A stretch of 64,000 bases of DNA from CAVVAL01 sp963742725. Its GTDB lineage: Bacteria; Actinomycetota; Actinomycetes; Mycobacteriales; Cryptosporangiaceae. Positions 8,095 to 16,071 of the stretch are shown here, piece by piece. The translations under genes were made by a program, and so were the position numbers. Position 1 is the stretch's first letter. Each line of letters begins with the position of its first letter. Location of the stretch: the NCBI GenBank assembly GCA_963742725.1, contig CAVUMX010000003.1, forward strand, positions 682,001 through 746,000, written 5' to 3'. The notes beneath the pieces were generated by a model that saw only the letters and a program-made list of their open reading frames with translations, ran no database searches and was not told the DNA's origin.

Positions 8095-8886
8095 TCACGC
8101 AGCCTTCGTGTCGGTGGTGGTCGCCGTGAGGGCGTAGGAGGCGGAGCGGGCGGCGCGGCGCAGGGGGAGCGCGACGGCGTCGGGGTTGAACCGGTGGGTC
8201 GGGCCGCTGACGGAGATGGCGGCGACGGCACGGCCGTCCTGGTCGAGCAGCGGCGCGGCGATGCAGCTCACCTCGGGGTGCGTCTCCTGCCGGTCGTACG
8301 CGACGCCGTGGCGGGCGGCGGTGCGCAGCTCGGCGGACAGGCGCAGCGGCTGGGTGACGGTGGCCGGCGTGTAGGCGGGCAGGGTGCCGCCGAGCGCGCT
8401 CTGCCGGGTCTCGTGCGACGCGAACGCGAGCAGGACCTTGCCGAGCGCGGTGGAGTGGGCGGGCAGGAAGCCGCCGACCCGGGTCCGCAGCGGGCTGCGA
8501 CGGTGCCCGTGGATCTTCTCCACGCAGTGCACGGTGACGCCGTCCAGGGCGGCGACGTGGACCGTCTCGTGGGTGAGCTCGTAGAGGTCCTGGATGAACG
8601 GCAGCACCACGTCGCGGAGTTGCCGCTGGTGCCAGGGGAACAGCAGCTCCGTGAATCCGTGGATCCGGTCGCCGATCCGGTAGCCGCCGTCGACCCTTTC
8701 GATCACGGCGGAGGCTTCGAGCGTGCCCAGGACGCGGTGCGCCGTGGTCTTGGCGAGCCCGGTACGCCGGGCGAGTTCGGAGACGCCGAGGATCTCGGAC
8801 CGGTGCGTCCATGCCTCGAGGACGGTGAACGCCTTCTCGACGACGGCGCGGTTCTCGGTGTTGCTGGCCGGCAGGGTGGTAGCCAT
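8095..8886 (-). CDS. IclR-family transcriptional regulator
   Basis: 263 residues. The N-terminal winged helix-turn-helix (residues about 15-75; VSELARRTGLAKTTAHRVLGTLE) is followed by the IclR effector-binding domain (HSTALGKVLLAF near residue 150, EVSCIAAPLLDQDGRAVAAISVSGPTHRF near 215-245). IclR proteins bind small organic acids or similar ligands and repress or activate catabolic genes. It is the middle gene of a minus-strand operon: DUF5999 protein 30 bases upstream, sigma factor five bases downstream. The ligand and targets are unknown; no catabolic gene is adjacent. Confidence 0.93.
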   Translation of the reverse strand: MATTLPASNTENRAVVEKAFTVLEAWTHRSEILGVSELARRTGLAKTTAHRVLGTLEASAVIERVDGGYRIGDRIHGFTELLFPWHQRQLRDVVLPFIQDLYELTHETVHVAALDGVTVHCVEKIHGHRRSPLRTRVGGFLPAHSTALGKVLLAFASHETRQSALGGTLPAYTPATVTQPLRLSAELRTAARHGVAYDRQETHPEVSCIAAPLLDQDGRAVAAISVSGPTHRFNPDAVALPLRRAARSASYALTATTTDTKAA

Positions 8887-8916
8887 GTCTGGTTCGCTCC
8901 TCGGGTCGCTCTGTGC

Positions 8917-9171
8917 TCAGGCCGCGTAGGGCAGTGCCGCGTGGGGGGCTGCCGGACGGTGCGGTGCGATGCACGTGCCGTTGGGCAGGATCTCTCCGGT
9001 GTCGTCGAAGACCACGACGCCGTTGCAAAGGAGGTTCCAGCCCTGTTCGGGGTGGAATGCGACGATGTGGGCCGCGTCGTGGTCCGGTGCGTCAGCGGCC
9101 GGGCAGTGCGGCGTGTGGGTGCAGGTCGAGGTGCTGGTGCTGCGGTGCTCGGAGAGCTGGATCCTGGTCAT
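8917..9171 (-). CDS. DUF5999 family small protein
   Basis: 84 residues. Matches the small actinobacterial DUF5999 family in its core: HPEQGWNLLCNGVVVFDDTG followed by ILPNGTCIAPHRP, preceded by a CTHTPHCPAADA segment with two Cys and two His that could bind a metal. Function unknown. The start is the internal ATG with GGGAGG upstream; longer in-frame extensions lack a ribosome site. First gene of the operon with the IclR regulator and the ECF sigma factor. Confidence 0.8.
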   Translation of the reverse strand: MTRIQLSEHRSTSTSTCTHTPHCPAADAPDHDAAHIVAFHPEQGWNLLCNGVVVFDDTGEILPNGTCIAPHRPAAPHAALPYAA

Positions 9172-9311
9172 CGCTCTCGCCTCCCTGGTCGCTGTGGCGT
9201 AGCTCTCACTCTTCTGCGACCAGGGAGGCGAAACATCCGCCACGGCACGTAGGTGTATCCGCCACCGGACGGCGTCGAGGAGCGGGACATACGCCAGGGG
9301 GCACAAAAGAA

Positions 9312-9343
9312 GGCGGGGAGGACCCGTGTGGGTCCTCCCCGCC
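9312..9343 (-). terminator. Intrinsic terminator of the GH19 chitinase gene
   Basis: A perfect 14-bp stem (GGCGGGGAGGACCC, 9312-9325, with its complement at 9330-9343) and a 4-base loop. On the minus strand it is followed by a T-rich run (TTCTTTT), so it is a classical intrinsic terminator downstream of the chitinase, which ends at 9381. The rest of 9172-9380 is the promoter region of the DUF5999 operon. Confidence 0.9.
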
Positions 9344-9380
9344 GTGGGGCTGGTGTGACGTTGGACTGATTTGAGGTGAA

Positions 9381-10478
9381 TCAGCAGCTGAGGTTGCCAC
9401 CCGGGCTGACGCCGAGGATGGCGGTGAACTGCTGGTACTTGTTCACCCTGCTCTGGACCTGCCCCGGGTTGCCCCCGTTGCACTCGAGGCTGCCGTTGAT
9501 GCTCCGGATGGTCTCGCCGAAGCCGCGCTGGTTGACCATCGCGTTGTGCGCGGTCATGGTGCCGGGGCCGTTCTGGGTCATCCAGTACCAGAGGGCTGTC
9601 TTCCAGGCCACCGCCGCGTCCTGCTCCACCAGGTACGGGTTGCTCAGCAGCGGCAGGCCGAGCGCGTTACCGGCCGCGTTGTAGTTGAAGTTCCAGCTCA
9701 GCTGGATCGGCCCGCGGCCGTAGTAGCCGTAGGTTCCGGCCGGGCACCCGTAGGGCTGGCTCTCGTCACAGAGGTCGTTGCCCTTGTTGATCTCGGTGAT
9801 GTAGACCAGACCGCCGGTCTCGTGGCTGAAGTTGGCCAGGGCGGCAGCCGCCTCCTGCCGCCGGATCGTGTCGCTGCCGGTCTTCGCGAAGGCAGGGTAG
9901 GCACCCATCGCCGTGATCAGGCCGGAGTACGTGTAGAAGGAGTTCCGGCTCGGGAACATCTGGTTGAACTGCGCCTCGCTGACCACGAAGCCGCCCGGTC
10001 CCGGGGGCGGGGTGGTCGGCGGGGTCGTGGGGCCGCACGCGTACGGGTCCCAGTACCAGTGGCTGATGACGGGGTCGTAGCCCGGGTTCGCGTTGACGGC
10101 GATGTAGTAGTTGCCGTCGGTGTACCGGACGATGCTGCCGACGTTGTACCAGGTCCCAGCCACCCAGTTGGGGTAGTTGCAGCTGCCGGGCGGCGGGTTG
10201 GGCGGCGGCGTCGTCCCGCCGTCACAGGCGCCGTTGTCGGTCCACTCGTTGTCGCCGCCGGTGCCGGCGTTCAGGTTGGGCTGGTCGCCCTGCGTCCACC
10301 ACCTCGCGGTGTAGTTGCGTCCGGAGTAGGAGACCTGCGCGCCGCCGCTGTACGCGGTGGTGGAGTTCCACGCGGTCGAGCAGGCGACCGCGGATGCCGG
10401 GGAGGCGGGTAGGGCGACGGCCAGGCCGCCGACGAGTACGGTCGCGGCGAGTAACGCCATGGTGCGGAGTTTCAGCAT
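9381..10478 (-). CDS. Secreted GH19 chitinase with two chitin-binding modules
   Basis: 365 residues. Hydrolyses beta-1,4 linkages of chitin outside the cell. In order: signal peptide (residues 1-31, MLKLRT then a hydrophobic core ending ASPASA), a CBM5/12-type module (about 32-88; WNSTTAYSGGAQVSY, WWTQGDQP), a Pro-Gly linker, a second aromatic CBM5/12-like module (about 98-150), a PTTPPPGPGG linker, and a GH19 domain (about 162-365). HETGG and YITEIN carry the two catalytic Glu of the family. The start has GAAGGAG upstream. The promoter carries DasR-type operator sequences, which fits control by N-acetylglucosamine. Downstream is a strong intrinsic terminator, so it is monocistronic. Confidence 0.95.
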   Translation of the reverse strand: MLKLRTMALLAATVLVGGLAVALPASPASAVACSTAWNSTTAYSGGAQVSYSGRNYTARWWTQGDQPNLNAGTGGDNEWTDNGACDGGTTPPPNPPPGSCNYPNWVAGTWYNVGSIVRYTDGNYYIAVNANPGYDPVISHWYWDPYACGPTTPPTTPPPGPGGFVVSEAQFNQMFPSRNSFYTYSGLITAMGAYPAFAKTGSDTIRRQEAAAALANFSHETGGLVYITEINKGNDLCDESQPYGCPAGTYGYYGRGPIQLSWNFNYNAAGNALGLPLLSNPYLVEQDAAVAWKTALWYWMTQNGPGTMTAHNAMVNQRGFGETIRSINGSLECNGGNPGQVQSRVNKYQQFTAILGVSPGGNLSC

Positions 10479-10552
10479 GTGACCACTCCTTCTCGGTGCA
10501 GGACGGGAACCCGAACTCGAGCTGCCGGCCCCGCGACCTTGCCGAGGGGCCC

Positions 10553-10602
10553 ATTGGTCTATGCCGATAAGGTATAGACCAATACGGCCACGGTCTAGAC
10601 CA
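10553..10602. promoter_or_regulatory. Double DasR-type (dre) operator region of the GH19 gene
   Basis: Two elements: the inverted repeat ATTGGTCTAT (10553-10562) / ATAGACCAAT (10574-10583), and the perfect palindrome GGTCTAGACC (10592-10601) inside CGGTCTAGACCA. The known streptomycete DasR responsive element is ACTGGTCTAGACCACT, and TGGTCTAGACCA-like repeats are classic in chitinase promoters. About 75-125 bases upstream of the chitinase start. Confidence 0.8.
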
Positions 10603-10662
10603 TAGGCAACGAATCGTGACGAGCGCCCGATACGGACCGCGACCATCTAGGCTCGTGGCGCG

Positions 10663-12486
10663 ATGTCGCGCCCCGCGTCGCTGGTAGGCCGCGATCCGGA
10701 CGTCGCCCGACTGCGCGAGCTCGTGGCCGAGGTCGCGGCCGGTCGTGGCGGCGCCGCCTGGATCGAGGGCGAACCGGGCATCGGCAAGACCACCCTGCTG
10801 GACGCGGCGACCGACGACGTCGAGCGGATCGGTTGCCAGCTCTTCCGCGCGCGCGGCGACGAACTGGGACAGCGCTTCCCGTTGCGCGTCCTGCTGGAGG
10901 CCTTCCACGTCACCGACGACTCGCACGACCCCGAACGGGCCGAGATCGCCGCCCTGCTCCGCTCGGAAGGATCGGGGCTGGCCGGCGGCGACCCCGTGGT
11001 GCCGGCGGCCGAGCGGCTGCTGGCGTTCATCGACCGGCTGTGCGTGGCGGCGCCGGTGGTGCTGGTCGTGGACGACTTCCAGTGGGCCGACGACGCGTCC
11101 GTGGCGGTGTGGGCGCGGCTGGCGAGATCCGTCCGGCAACTGCCGTTGCTGCTGGTCAGCTCCGCGCGGCCGGCTCCGGGACGGCGGGAGCTCAGCAGCC
11201 TGCGCCGGTCGATGGTCGCGGACGGCGCCGCGTACCTCCCGCTGAAGGCCCTCAGCGCCGAGGAGTCCGCCGGACTCGCCGGCACCCTGCTCGGCCGGGA
11301 GGCCGATGCCCGGTTGCTGAGGCTCGTCCAGCGCGCCAGCGGCAACCCGCTCTACATCCGCGAGATCGTCGACGCACTCGCGCGCGAGAAGCCCGGCGGC
11401 GCCGACGAGCCGGCCTCCCTGGGTGCGGCGATCGCCGACCGGCTCGGGTTCCTGTCCGACGACACGGCCGGGGTGCTGCGGATCGCCGCGCTGCTCGGGT
11501 CGGAGTTCACGGTCACGGACCTCGCGACGGTCGCCGGACGCGGTGCCCTCGACCTCGTGCCGGTGGTGGAGGAGGGGCTGGCGACGGGCGTCCTCTCGGA
11601 GAGCGGCGTGCGGTTCGCGTTCCGGCACGCGCTCATCCGCCAGGCGCTGGCCGAGGCGGTGCCCGCCGGGCTGCGGTCCGCGCTGCACCTGCAGGCCGCG
11701 CAGGCGCTCATCGGCGCCAGGGCGTCGATGGAACGGGTCGTGGAGCAGCTGCTCGCCGCCGAAGACCTCGTCCGCTCAGGCGGTGGTTGGGTCGTGGACT
11801 GGCTCGTCCAGGAGTCACCCCGGCTCGTCTACCGGGCGCCGCAGCTCGCCGCCGAACTGCTGGGCCGGGTGCTGGAGCAGCTGCCGACGGACGATCCGTA
11901 CCGCGAGGTGTTCGACGGCCACCTGGTCACGGCCGCGTGGCTCGACAGCCGCGACGACGCGGTGGAAAGCCACGCCCGGCAGGTCCTGGCGCGCAGCCAC
12001 GACCCGGTGCGGCGGGCACGCGCGTCCTGGACGCTCGCCTACGTGGCCGGGCGCGCGGGCCGCTACGACGAGTCGATCGCCGTCACCGACGCGGCCATCG
12101 CCGACGAGCGGACCGACCCGCTGTGGAACGCCCGGCTCAGCGCGATGAGGTCCATGGCGCTGTCCAGCGGCAGCCGGTACGACGAGGCGGAGGCGGCCGC
12201 CACCGAGGCGCTCGCCGTCGCCGAGCGGGTCGGCGACGGGTTCGGCGCGGGGTACGCGCTCCACACCCTCGCGCAGATCCGGATCAGGACGGAACGGAAA
12301 TCCGGCACGCTGGCCATCCTCGACCGGGCCCTGGCGGTCATGGGCGACGACGCCGACACCGGCGACCGTGACCAACCCCGAACCGGGCGTCTGGGAGCTG
12401 ACCGTCGAAGCGAGACGAACGTCCGACGTGGACTTCGCCCCCTACACCCTGACCGCGTCAATCCCGTGACGGACTGTTCTGCATAG
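10663..12486 (+). pseudogene. LuxR-family (LAL) ATPase regulator, C-terminally truncated
   Basis: The open frame encodes 607 residues. The N-terminal half is an AAA/STAND ATPase of large LuxR-type regulators: LVGRD at 7, Walker A GEPGIGKTT near 36, Walker B VVLVVDDFQWAD near 130, NPLYIREIVDAL near 230; tetratricopeptide-like helices follow to about residue 565. Intact members are about 900 residues and end in a LuxR helix-turn-helix, which is absent here. From about 12360 the frame runs out of register through the tail of an unrelated subtilase gene and ends in a basic, unfamiliar stretch. The gene has therefore been cut by a deletion. The start lacks a Shine-Dalgarno sequence; TAGGCT nine bases upstream suggests a leaderless message. 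Confidence 0.85.
12362..12469 (+). pseudogene. Remnant of the C-terminus of an S8 (subtilisin-like) peptidase
   Basis: In a frame different from the truncated LAL gene, these bases encode NPEPGVWELTVEARRTSD followed by FAPYTLTASIP and a stop. This is the typical last segment of secreted actinobacterial S8 peptidases (PTPGVWEVTVEARRTSD-type). Only about 35 residues remain and there is no start codon. It marks the far side of the deletion that removed the regulator's C-terminus and most of a peptidase gene. Confidence 0.75.
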
Positions 12487-12560
12487 CGGAATTCCCTTGA
12501 CTCTCCATTGACCCGCGTGCCCGCCCGCCCAAAGGGTGGGGGCCCGCGAGAGGAGACACG

Positions 12561-13682
12561 ATGGAGCAGAGCAGGCGGCGGTTTCTCGGCACGGTCGTGG
12601 CGACGGCGGTCGGCAGCGGTCTCGCGACCGTTCCCGCCCACGCCGCGCCTTCCCGGGCGAGGCTCGGCCAGGGACGGCTGTACGTGGGGAGCTACGGTCA
12701 CGGAATCCGGCGGTCGCCGCTCGATCCCGTCACCGGCCTGCCCAGGGCGGGTGCCACGACCGCGACGCCGCAACCGTCGTATCTCGCGCTCTCGGCCGAC
12801 CGGCGGACGCTCTACGCGGTCAACGAGCTGCCCACCGGGACGGTCAGCGCGTTCACCGTCCGCCCCGACGGCGCTCTCGCCCCGCTCGGATCGCGGTCGA
12901 GCCACGGCGCCGACCCCTGCTACGTCCACGTGCACCCCGACGGGCGGCACCTGCTCACCGCGAACTACAGCTCCGGCACCCTCGCGGTCCACCCGATCCT
13001 GCCCGGCGGGGCGCTGGGCGAGGCCACCGACGTCGTCCAGCACGTGGGGTCCGGTCCCGACCCGGACCGCCAGGAAGGTCCGCACGCGCACAAGGTGCTG
13101 ACGGACGTGATCGGCCGGTTCGTCCACGCGGTCGATCTGGGCGCCGACGCGGTCTTCGCGTACCGCCTGCGCGGCGGGGAACTGGTCGCGGCGGAGGTGC
13201 TGCGCCTGCCGCCCGGGTCCGGCCCCCGGCACCTGTCGTTCCACCCGTTCGGCGCGGTGGCGTACGTGACGAACGAGCTGACGTCGACGCTGGGCGTGTT
13301 CCGGTACGACGTGCGGAAGGGGACGTTCACGCCGTCCCAGACGGTGCCGACCGCGCCGCGCGGTTCCGTGCGGAACTACCCGTCCGAGGTGGTGGTGTCG
13401 CTCGACGGCCGGTTCGTCTACGTCGCGAACCGGGGCCACGACAGCATCGCGATCTTCGCCGTCGACGGCGACCGCGTCTCGGCCCGAGGCACTGTGCCCT
13501 GCGGAGGGAAGTGGCCCCGGCACATCGCGTTCAGCGGCGACGGCCAGTACCTCTACGTCGCGAATCAGCTCTCGGACCAGGTCTCGACGTTGCGGGTCGA
13601 CCTGCGATCCGGCGCGCTGACACCGGCCGGGCCGGCCCTCACGACCGGCACCCCGACGATGGTCCTCGCCCAGACCCCTTGA
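12561..13682 (+). CDS. Secreted lactonase-family beta-propeller protein
   Basis: 373 residues of the 6-phosphogluconolactonase/carboxymuconate-cyclase beta-propeller family. N-terminal twin-arginine signal (SRRRFLG, cleavage near PAHA at about residue 30). Propeller repeats are visible as PSYLALSADRRTLYAVNE, DPCYVHVHPDGRHLLTANY, GPRHLSFHPFGAVAYVTNE, YPSEVVVSLDGRFVYVANR and WPRHIAFSGDGQYLYVANQ. Export by Tat means its substrate is extracellular, unlike cytosolic sugar-phosphate lactonase. GAGAGGAG precedes the ATG. It stands alone between the deletion scar and the WNG-repeat protein. The actual lactone or cyclase substrate is unknown. Confidence 0.85.
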   Translation: MEQSRRRFLGTVVATAVGSGLATVPAHAAPSRARLGQGRLYVGSYGHGIRRSPLDPVTGLPRAGATTATPQPSYLALSADRRTLYAVNELPTGTVSAFTVRPDGALAPLGSRSSHGADPCYVHVHPDGRHLLTANYSSGTLAVHPILPGGALGEATDVVQHVGSGPDPDRQEGPHAHKVLTDVIGRFVHAVDLGADAVFAYRLRGGELVAAEVLRLPPGSGPRHLSFHPFGAVAYVTNELTSTLGVFRYDVRKGTFTPSQTVPTAPRGSVRNYPSEVVVSLDGRFVYVANRGHDSIAIFAVDGDRVSARGTVPCGGKWPRHIAFSGDGQYLYVANQLSDQVSTLRVDLRSGALTPAGPALTTGTPTMVLAQTP

Positions 13683-13696
13683 CGGCGGCGGCTCGC

Positions 13697-13730
13697 GCTT
13701 CTAACGTGCAGAGGTCTCGATTTTAGAACC
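13697..13730. promoter_or_regulatory. Inverted repeat TTCTAA-N18-TTAGAA (site A)
   Basis: TTCTAA at 13699-13704 and TTAGAA at 13723-13728, about 30 bases before the start of the WNG-repeat protein gene. The same half-sites at the same spacing, with about 24 of 34 bases identical, occur at 15308-15341 between the DoxX gene and its Cys-rich regulator. Probably a shared operator. Confidence 0.6.
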
Positions 13731-13757
13731 TCCGCCACGGGGCGAGAGGAAGCGACC

Positions 13758-14840
13758 ATGAGCATCCGTCACGTCGCCGCAGCACTGTTCGCCGCCGCCC
13801 TGCTCGTGCCCGCCCAGCCGGCGACCGCCGCGACCTGGTCCGTCGTCGCGACACCCAACCTGACCGCCGCCACCAACCGGCTCGCGGGCGTCGACTCCGG
13901 GTGGGCGGTCGGTTCCGCCGGCACCGGCACGGTGACGCAGCGGTGGAACGGCACCGCCTGGTCCGTGGTCCCGACTCCGGCGGTCGCGCAGCCGGCGGCG
14001 CTGCGCGGCGTCGACGGGAGTGCGGACAACAACGTCTGGGCGGTCGGCTCGGCCGGGGCCGGCACCTTGACGCAGCGGTGGAACGGCACGGCCTGGACGG
14101 TCGTGCCCAGCCCGAACCCACCCGGTTCCACCGATGCGACCCTGCGCGCCGCCCAGGCGGTCTCTGCCACCACCGCCTGGGCGGTCGGCGATGCCACGGT
14201 CGGGTCGGTCCGGCGGACCCATGTGGTCCGCTGGAACGGCTCGGCCTGGTCCGCCGTGCCGAGCCCCAGCCCCGACCCGACGCAGAACTTCCTCGTCGCG
14301 GTCGGCGGCACGGCGAGCGACGCCTGGGCGGCCGGCAACATCGGCCATGACGGGTACGGCGGCGGCACCGTCATCGGCATGCTCCTCCGCTGGAACGGCA
14401 CGGCGTGGACGCGGGTTGCGATCCCCGGCTTCGACAGCACGTTCTCGATCATCACGTTCCACGACCTGCTCGTCCTCGGCGGCGACGTGTGGGTCGTGGG
14501 GGAGGCGTTCCACCGCGGGCAGCTCCGCATCGTGCCGTACGTCCTGCGCTGGAACGGCTCCACCTGGCAGCACGGCACGATCCCGAACGCGCCGAGCGGG
14601 GCGTTCCACGGGATCGCGGCGCTCTCGCCGACCGCCGTGTACGCGGTCGGCCGCAAGGACGGATCAGGCACGTTCGTCGCCCGCTGGAACGGCAGCGCGT
14701 GGAGCCAGGAGTCGACGCCGGCGGCGGGTGTGTCCAACGTCCTGGCCGACGTCACCGCGACCGGCGGAACGCTCTGGGCCGTCGGCACCAGGTACGACAG
14801 CACCTGGACCGGCCGGACGCTCGCGCTCCGGGGGAGCTGA
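13758..14840 (+). CDS. Secreted WNG-repeat protein, probable seven-bladed propeller
   Basis: 360 residues with a Sec signal peptide (about residues 1-24, ending PATAA). The rest is seven degenerate repeats, each with a W(A/V)VG motif and, in six of them, an RWNG(T/S)xW motif (for example VTQRWNGTAWSVVPTP, VVRWNGSAWSAVPSPSP, LRWNGSTWQH, VARWNGSAWSQ). Seven regular aromatic repeats suggest a beta-propeller similar to kelch or sialidase-like folds. No catalytic motif is recognised; a binding role at the cell surface is possible. Promoter holds the TTCTAA-N18-TTAGAA element also found at the DoxX/regulator promoter. Starts at ATG after GAGAGGAAG. Confidence 0.75.
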   Translation: MSIRHVAAALFAAALLVPAQPATAATWSVVATPNLTAATNRLAGVDSGWAVGSAGTGTVTQRWNGTAWSVVPTPAVAQPAALRGVDGSADNNVWAVGSAGAGTLTQRWNGTAWTVVPSPNPPGSTDATLRAAQAVSATTAWAVGDATVGSVRRTHVVRWNGSAWSAVPSPSPDPTQNFLVAVGGTASDAWAAGNIGHDGYGGGTVIGMLLRWNGTAWTRVAIPGFDSTFSIITFHDLLVLGGDVWVVGEAFHRGQLRIVPYVLRWNGSTWQHGTIPNAPSGAFHGIAALSPTAVYAVGRKDGSGTFVARWNGSAWSQESTPAAGVSNVLADVTATGGTLWAVGTRYDSTWTGRTLALRGS

Positions 14841-14846
14841 CGGGTT

Positions 14847-14875
14847 CGGGGTGGGATCAGCGCGATCCCACCCCG
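14847..14875. terminator. Bidirectional terminator hairpin
   Basis: A perfect 12-bp stem (CGGGGTGGGATC, 14847-14858, and its complement at 14864-14875) with a 5-base loop, lying exactly between the convergent WNG-repeat protein and DoxX genes. It should terminate both. Confidence 0.85.
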
Positions 14876-14882
14876 GGTCCGG

Positions 14883-15296
14883 TCAGGCCGTGCGTGACGG
14901 GAACGCGGTCGCCAGCCGGGCCAGCGTGAGCGCGCCGAGCAGCAGCCCGAAGTCCCGCAGCGCGACGTCGTAGAAGTCGCCGAGGATCAGCAGGTTGAGG
15001 ATGATGCCGCCGAGCCACGCGGCGACGAGGTACCCGCCGAACCGGGGCATCAGCGCGACGGCGATCCCCGCGACGATCTCGATCACGCCGACGGCCAGCA
15101 TCGCCTGGTGGGCGGTGCCGGGTACCAGGTCGTCGATGCCGGGCGCGAGGTAGCGGTCCCAGTCGGTCAGCAGCTCGGTGAACTTGTCGAGCCCGAACAG
15201 GATCGGCGCCACCGTGAAGCCGATCCGCAGGAGCCAGAACGCCTGGTAGGTCGGGTCGGTCTTGAGCTGGTCGGAGACGGTACGGGTGGTGGCCAT
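14883..15296 (-). CDS. DoxX-like integral membrane protein
   Basis: 137 residues with about four transmembrane helices: LLRIGFTVAPILFGLDKF near residue 22, MLAVGVIEIVAGIAVAL near 66, YLVAAWLGGIILNLLIL near 88, and a last one near 112-130. DoxX-family proteins are small quinone- or thiol-related membrane proteins of poorly defined role; some act in redox homeostasis. It is transcribed divergently from a Cys-rich regulator whose promoter carries an inverted repeat only about 14 bases upstream of this start, so repression by that regulator is likely. Confidence 0.8.
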   Translation of the reverse strand: MATTRTVSDQLKTDPTYQAFWLLRIGFTVAPILFGLDKFTELLTDWDRYLAPGIDDLVPGTAHQAMLAVGVIEIVAGIAVALMPRFGGYLVAAWLGGIILNLLILGDFYDVALRDFGLLLGALTLARLATAFPSRTA

Positions 15297-15307
15297 GGCG
15301 GGGCTCC

Positions 15308-15341
15308 GTTTCTAAAGAACAGTTTTCTGGACGTTAGAACG
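15308..15341. promoter_or_regulatory. Inverted repeat TTCTAA-N18-TTAGAA (site B)
   Basis: TTCTAA at 15310-15315 and TTAGAA at 15334-15339 in the divergent DoxX/regulator promoter region. It matches site A at 13697-13730 in half-sites, spacing and much of the spacer. An extra half-site CGTTAGAA at 15370-15377 overlaps the translation start region of the regulator, which would fit autoregulation. Confidence 0.6.
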
Positions 15342-15384
15342 ATCCGCGTCTTTCGTCAACGCCCGTCTCCGTTAGAATCGGGCC

Positions 15385-16071
15385 GTGACCCAGGGAGACT
15401 TCGACGCCGACGTGGCCAGCATCGCCGCGCTGGGCGAGCCGGTCCGCCGCCGGCTCTACCGGTTCGTGGCCGAGCGCGGCGAACCGGTCGGGCGGGAGGA
15501 CGCCGCCGCCGGCGTCGGCGTCGCCCACCACACGGCCAAGTTCCACCTCGACAGGCTGGTGGAGGACGGGCTCCTCGACGTCGAGTACCGGCGCCCACGC
15601 GGCCGTTCGGGCCCAGGCGCCGGCCGTCCGACCAAGCTCTACCGGCGCACGTCCCGCGAGATCGCGGTGAGCCTGCCCGAACGCCGCTACGACCTGGCCG
15701 GACGGGTCATGGCCGAAGCCATCTCGACCACGCAGCGCACCGGCACGCCGGTCGACGAGGCGCTGACGGACGCGGCCCGGTCCACCGGACGGGCGCTCGG
15801 CGCGGAAGCCAGATCCCGGCTGGGCCGTGCCGACGCGCTGGAGGCGGTCGGCGAGGTGCTGGCGGAGCAGGGGTACGAACCGCACCTCCGCGACGGGTGC
15901 CTCACGCTCGGGAACTGCCCGTTCCACAGCCTCGCCGAGAACTACCGCGACCTCGTCTGCCGGATGAACCTGGACCTGATCGCCGGCGTCCTCGCCGGTC
16001 TGGCCCCGAAGCCCCTGCACGCGCGGCTGGACCCGTCCGCCGACTGCTGCTGCGTGGTCGTCACTCCCTAG
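15385..16071 (+). CDS. Winged-helix regulator with C-terminal Cys cluster (COG2345-like)
   Basis: 228 residues. N-terminal winged helix (residues about 10-80; ALGEPVRRRLYRFVAERG, VAHHTAKFHLDRLVEDGLL). The C-terminal half has the pattern of COG2345/SufR-like regulators: DGCLTLGNCPFHSLAE, then LVCRMN, then SADCCCVV at the end. SufR-type relatives bind an iron-sulfur cluster through such Cys residues; whether this one does is inference. GTG start. Probable target is the divergent DoxX gene through the TTCTAA-N18-TTAGAA repeat, and possibly the WNG-repeat gene. Its last 11 bases overlap the convergent ligase gene. Confidence 0.85.
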   Translation: MTQGDFDADVASIAALGEPVRRRLYRFVAERGEPVGREDAAAGVGVAHHTAKFHLDRLVEDGLLDVEYRRPRGRSGPGAGRPTKLYRRTSREIAVSLPERRYDLAGRVMAEAISTTQRTGTPVDEALTDAARSTGRALGAEARSRLGRADALEAVGEVLAEQGYEPHLRDGCLTLGNCPFHSLAENYRDLVCRMNLDLIAGVLAGLAPKPLHARLDPSADCCCVVVTP

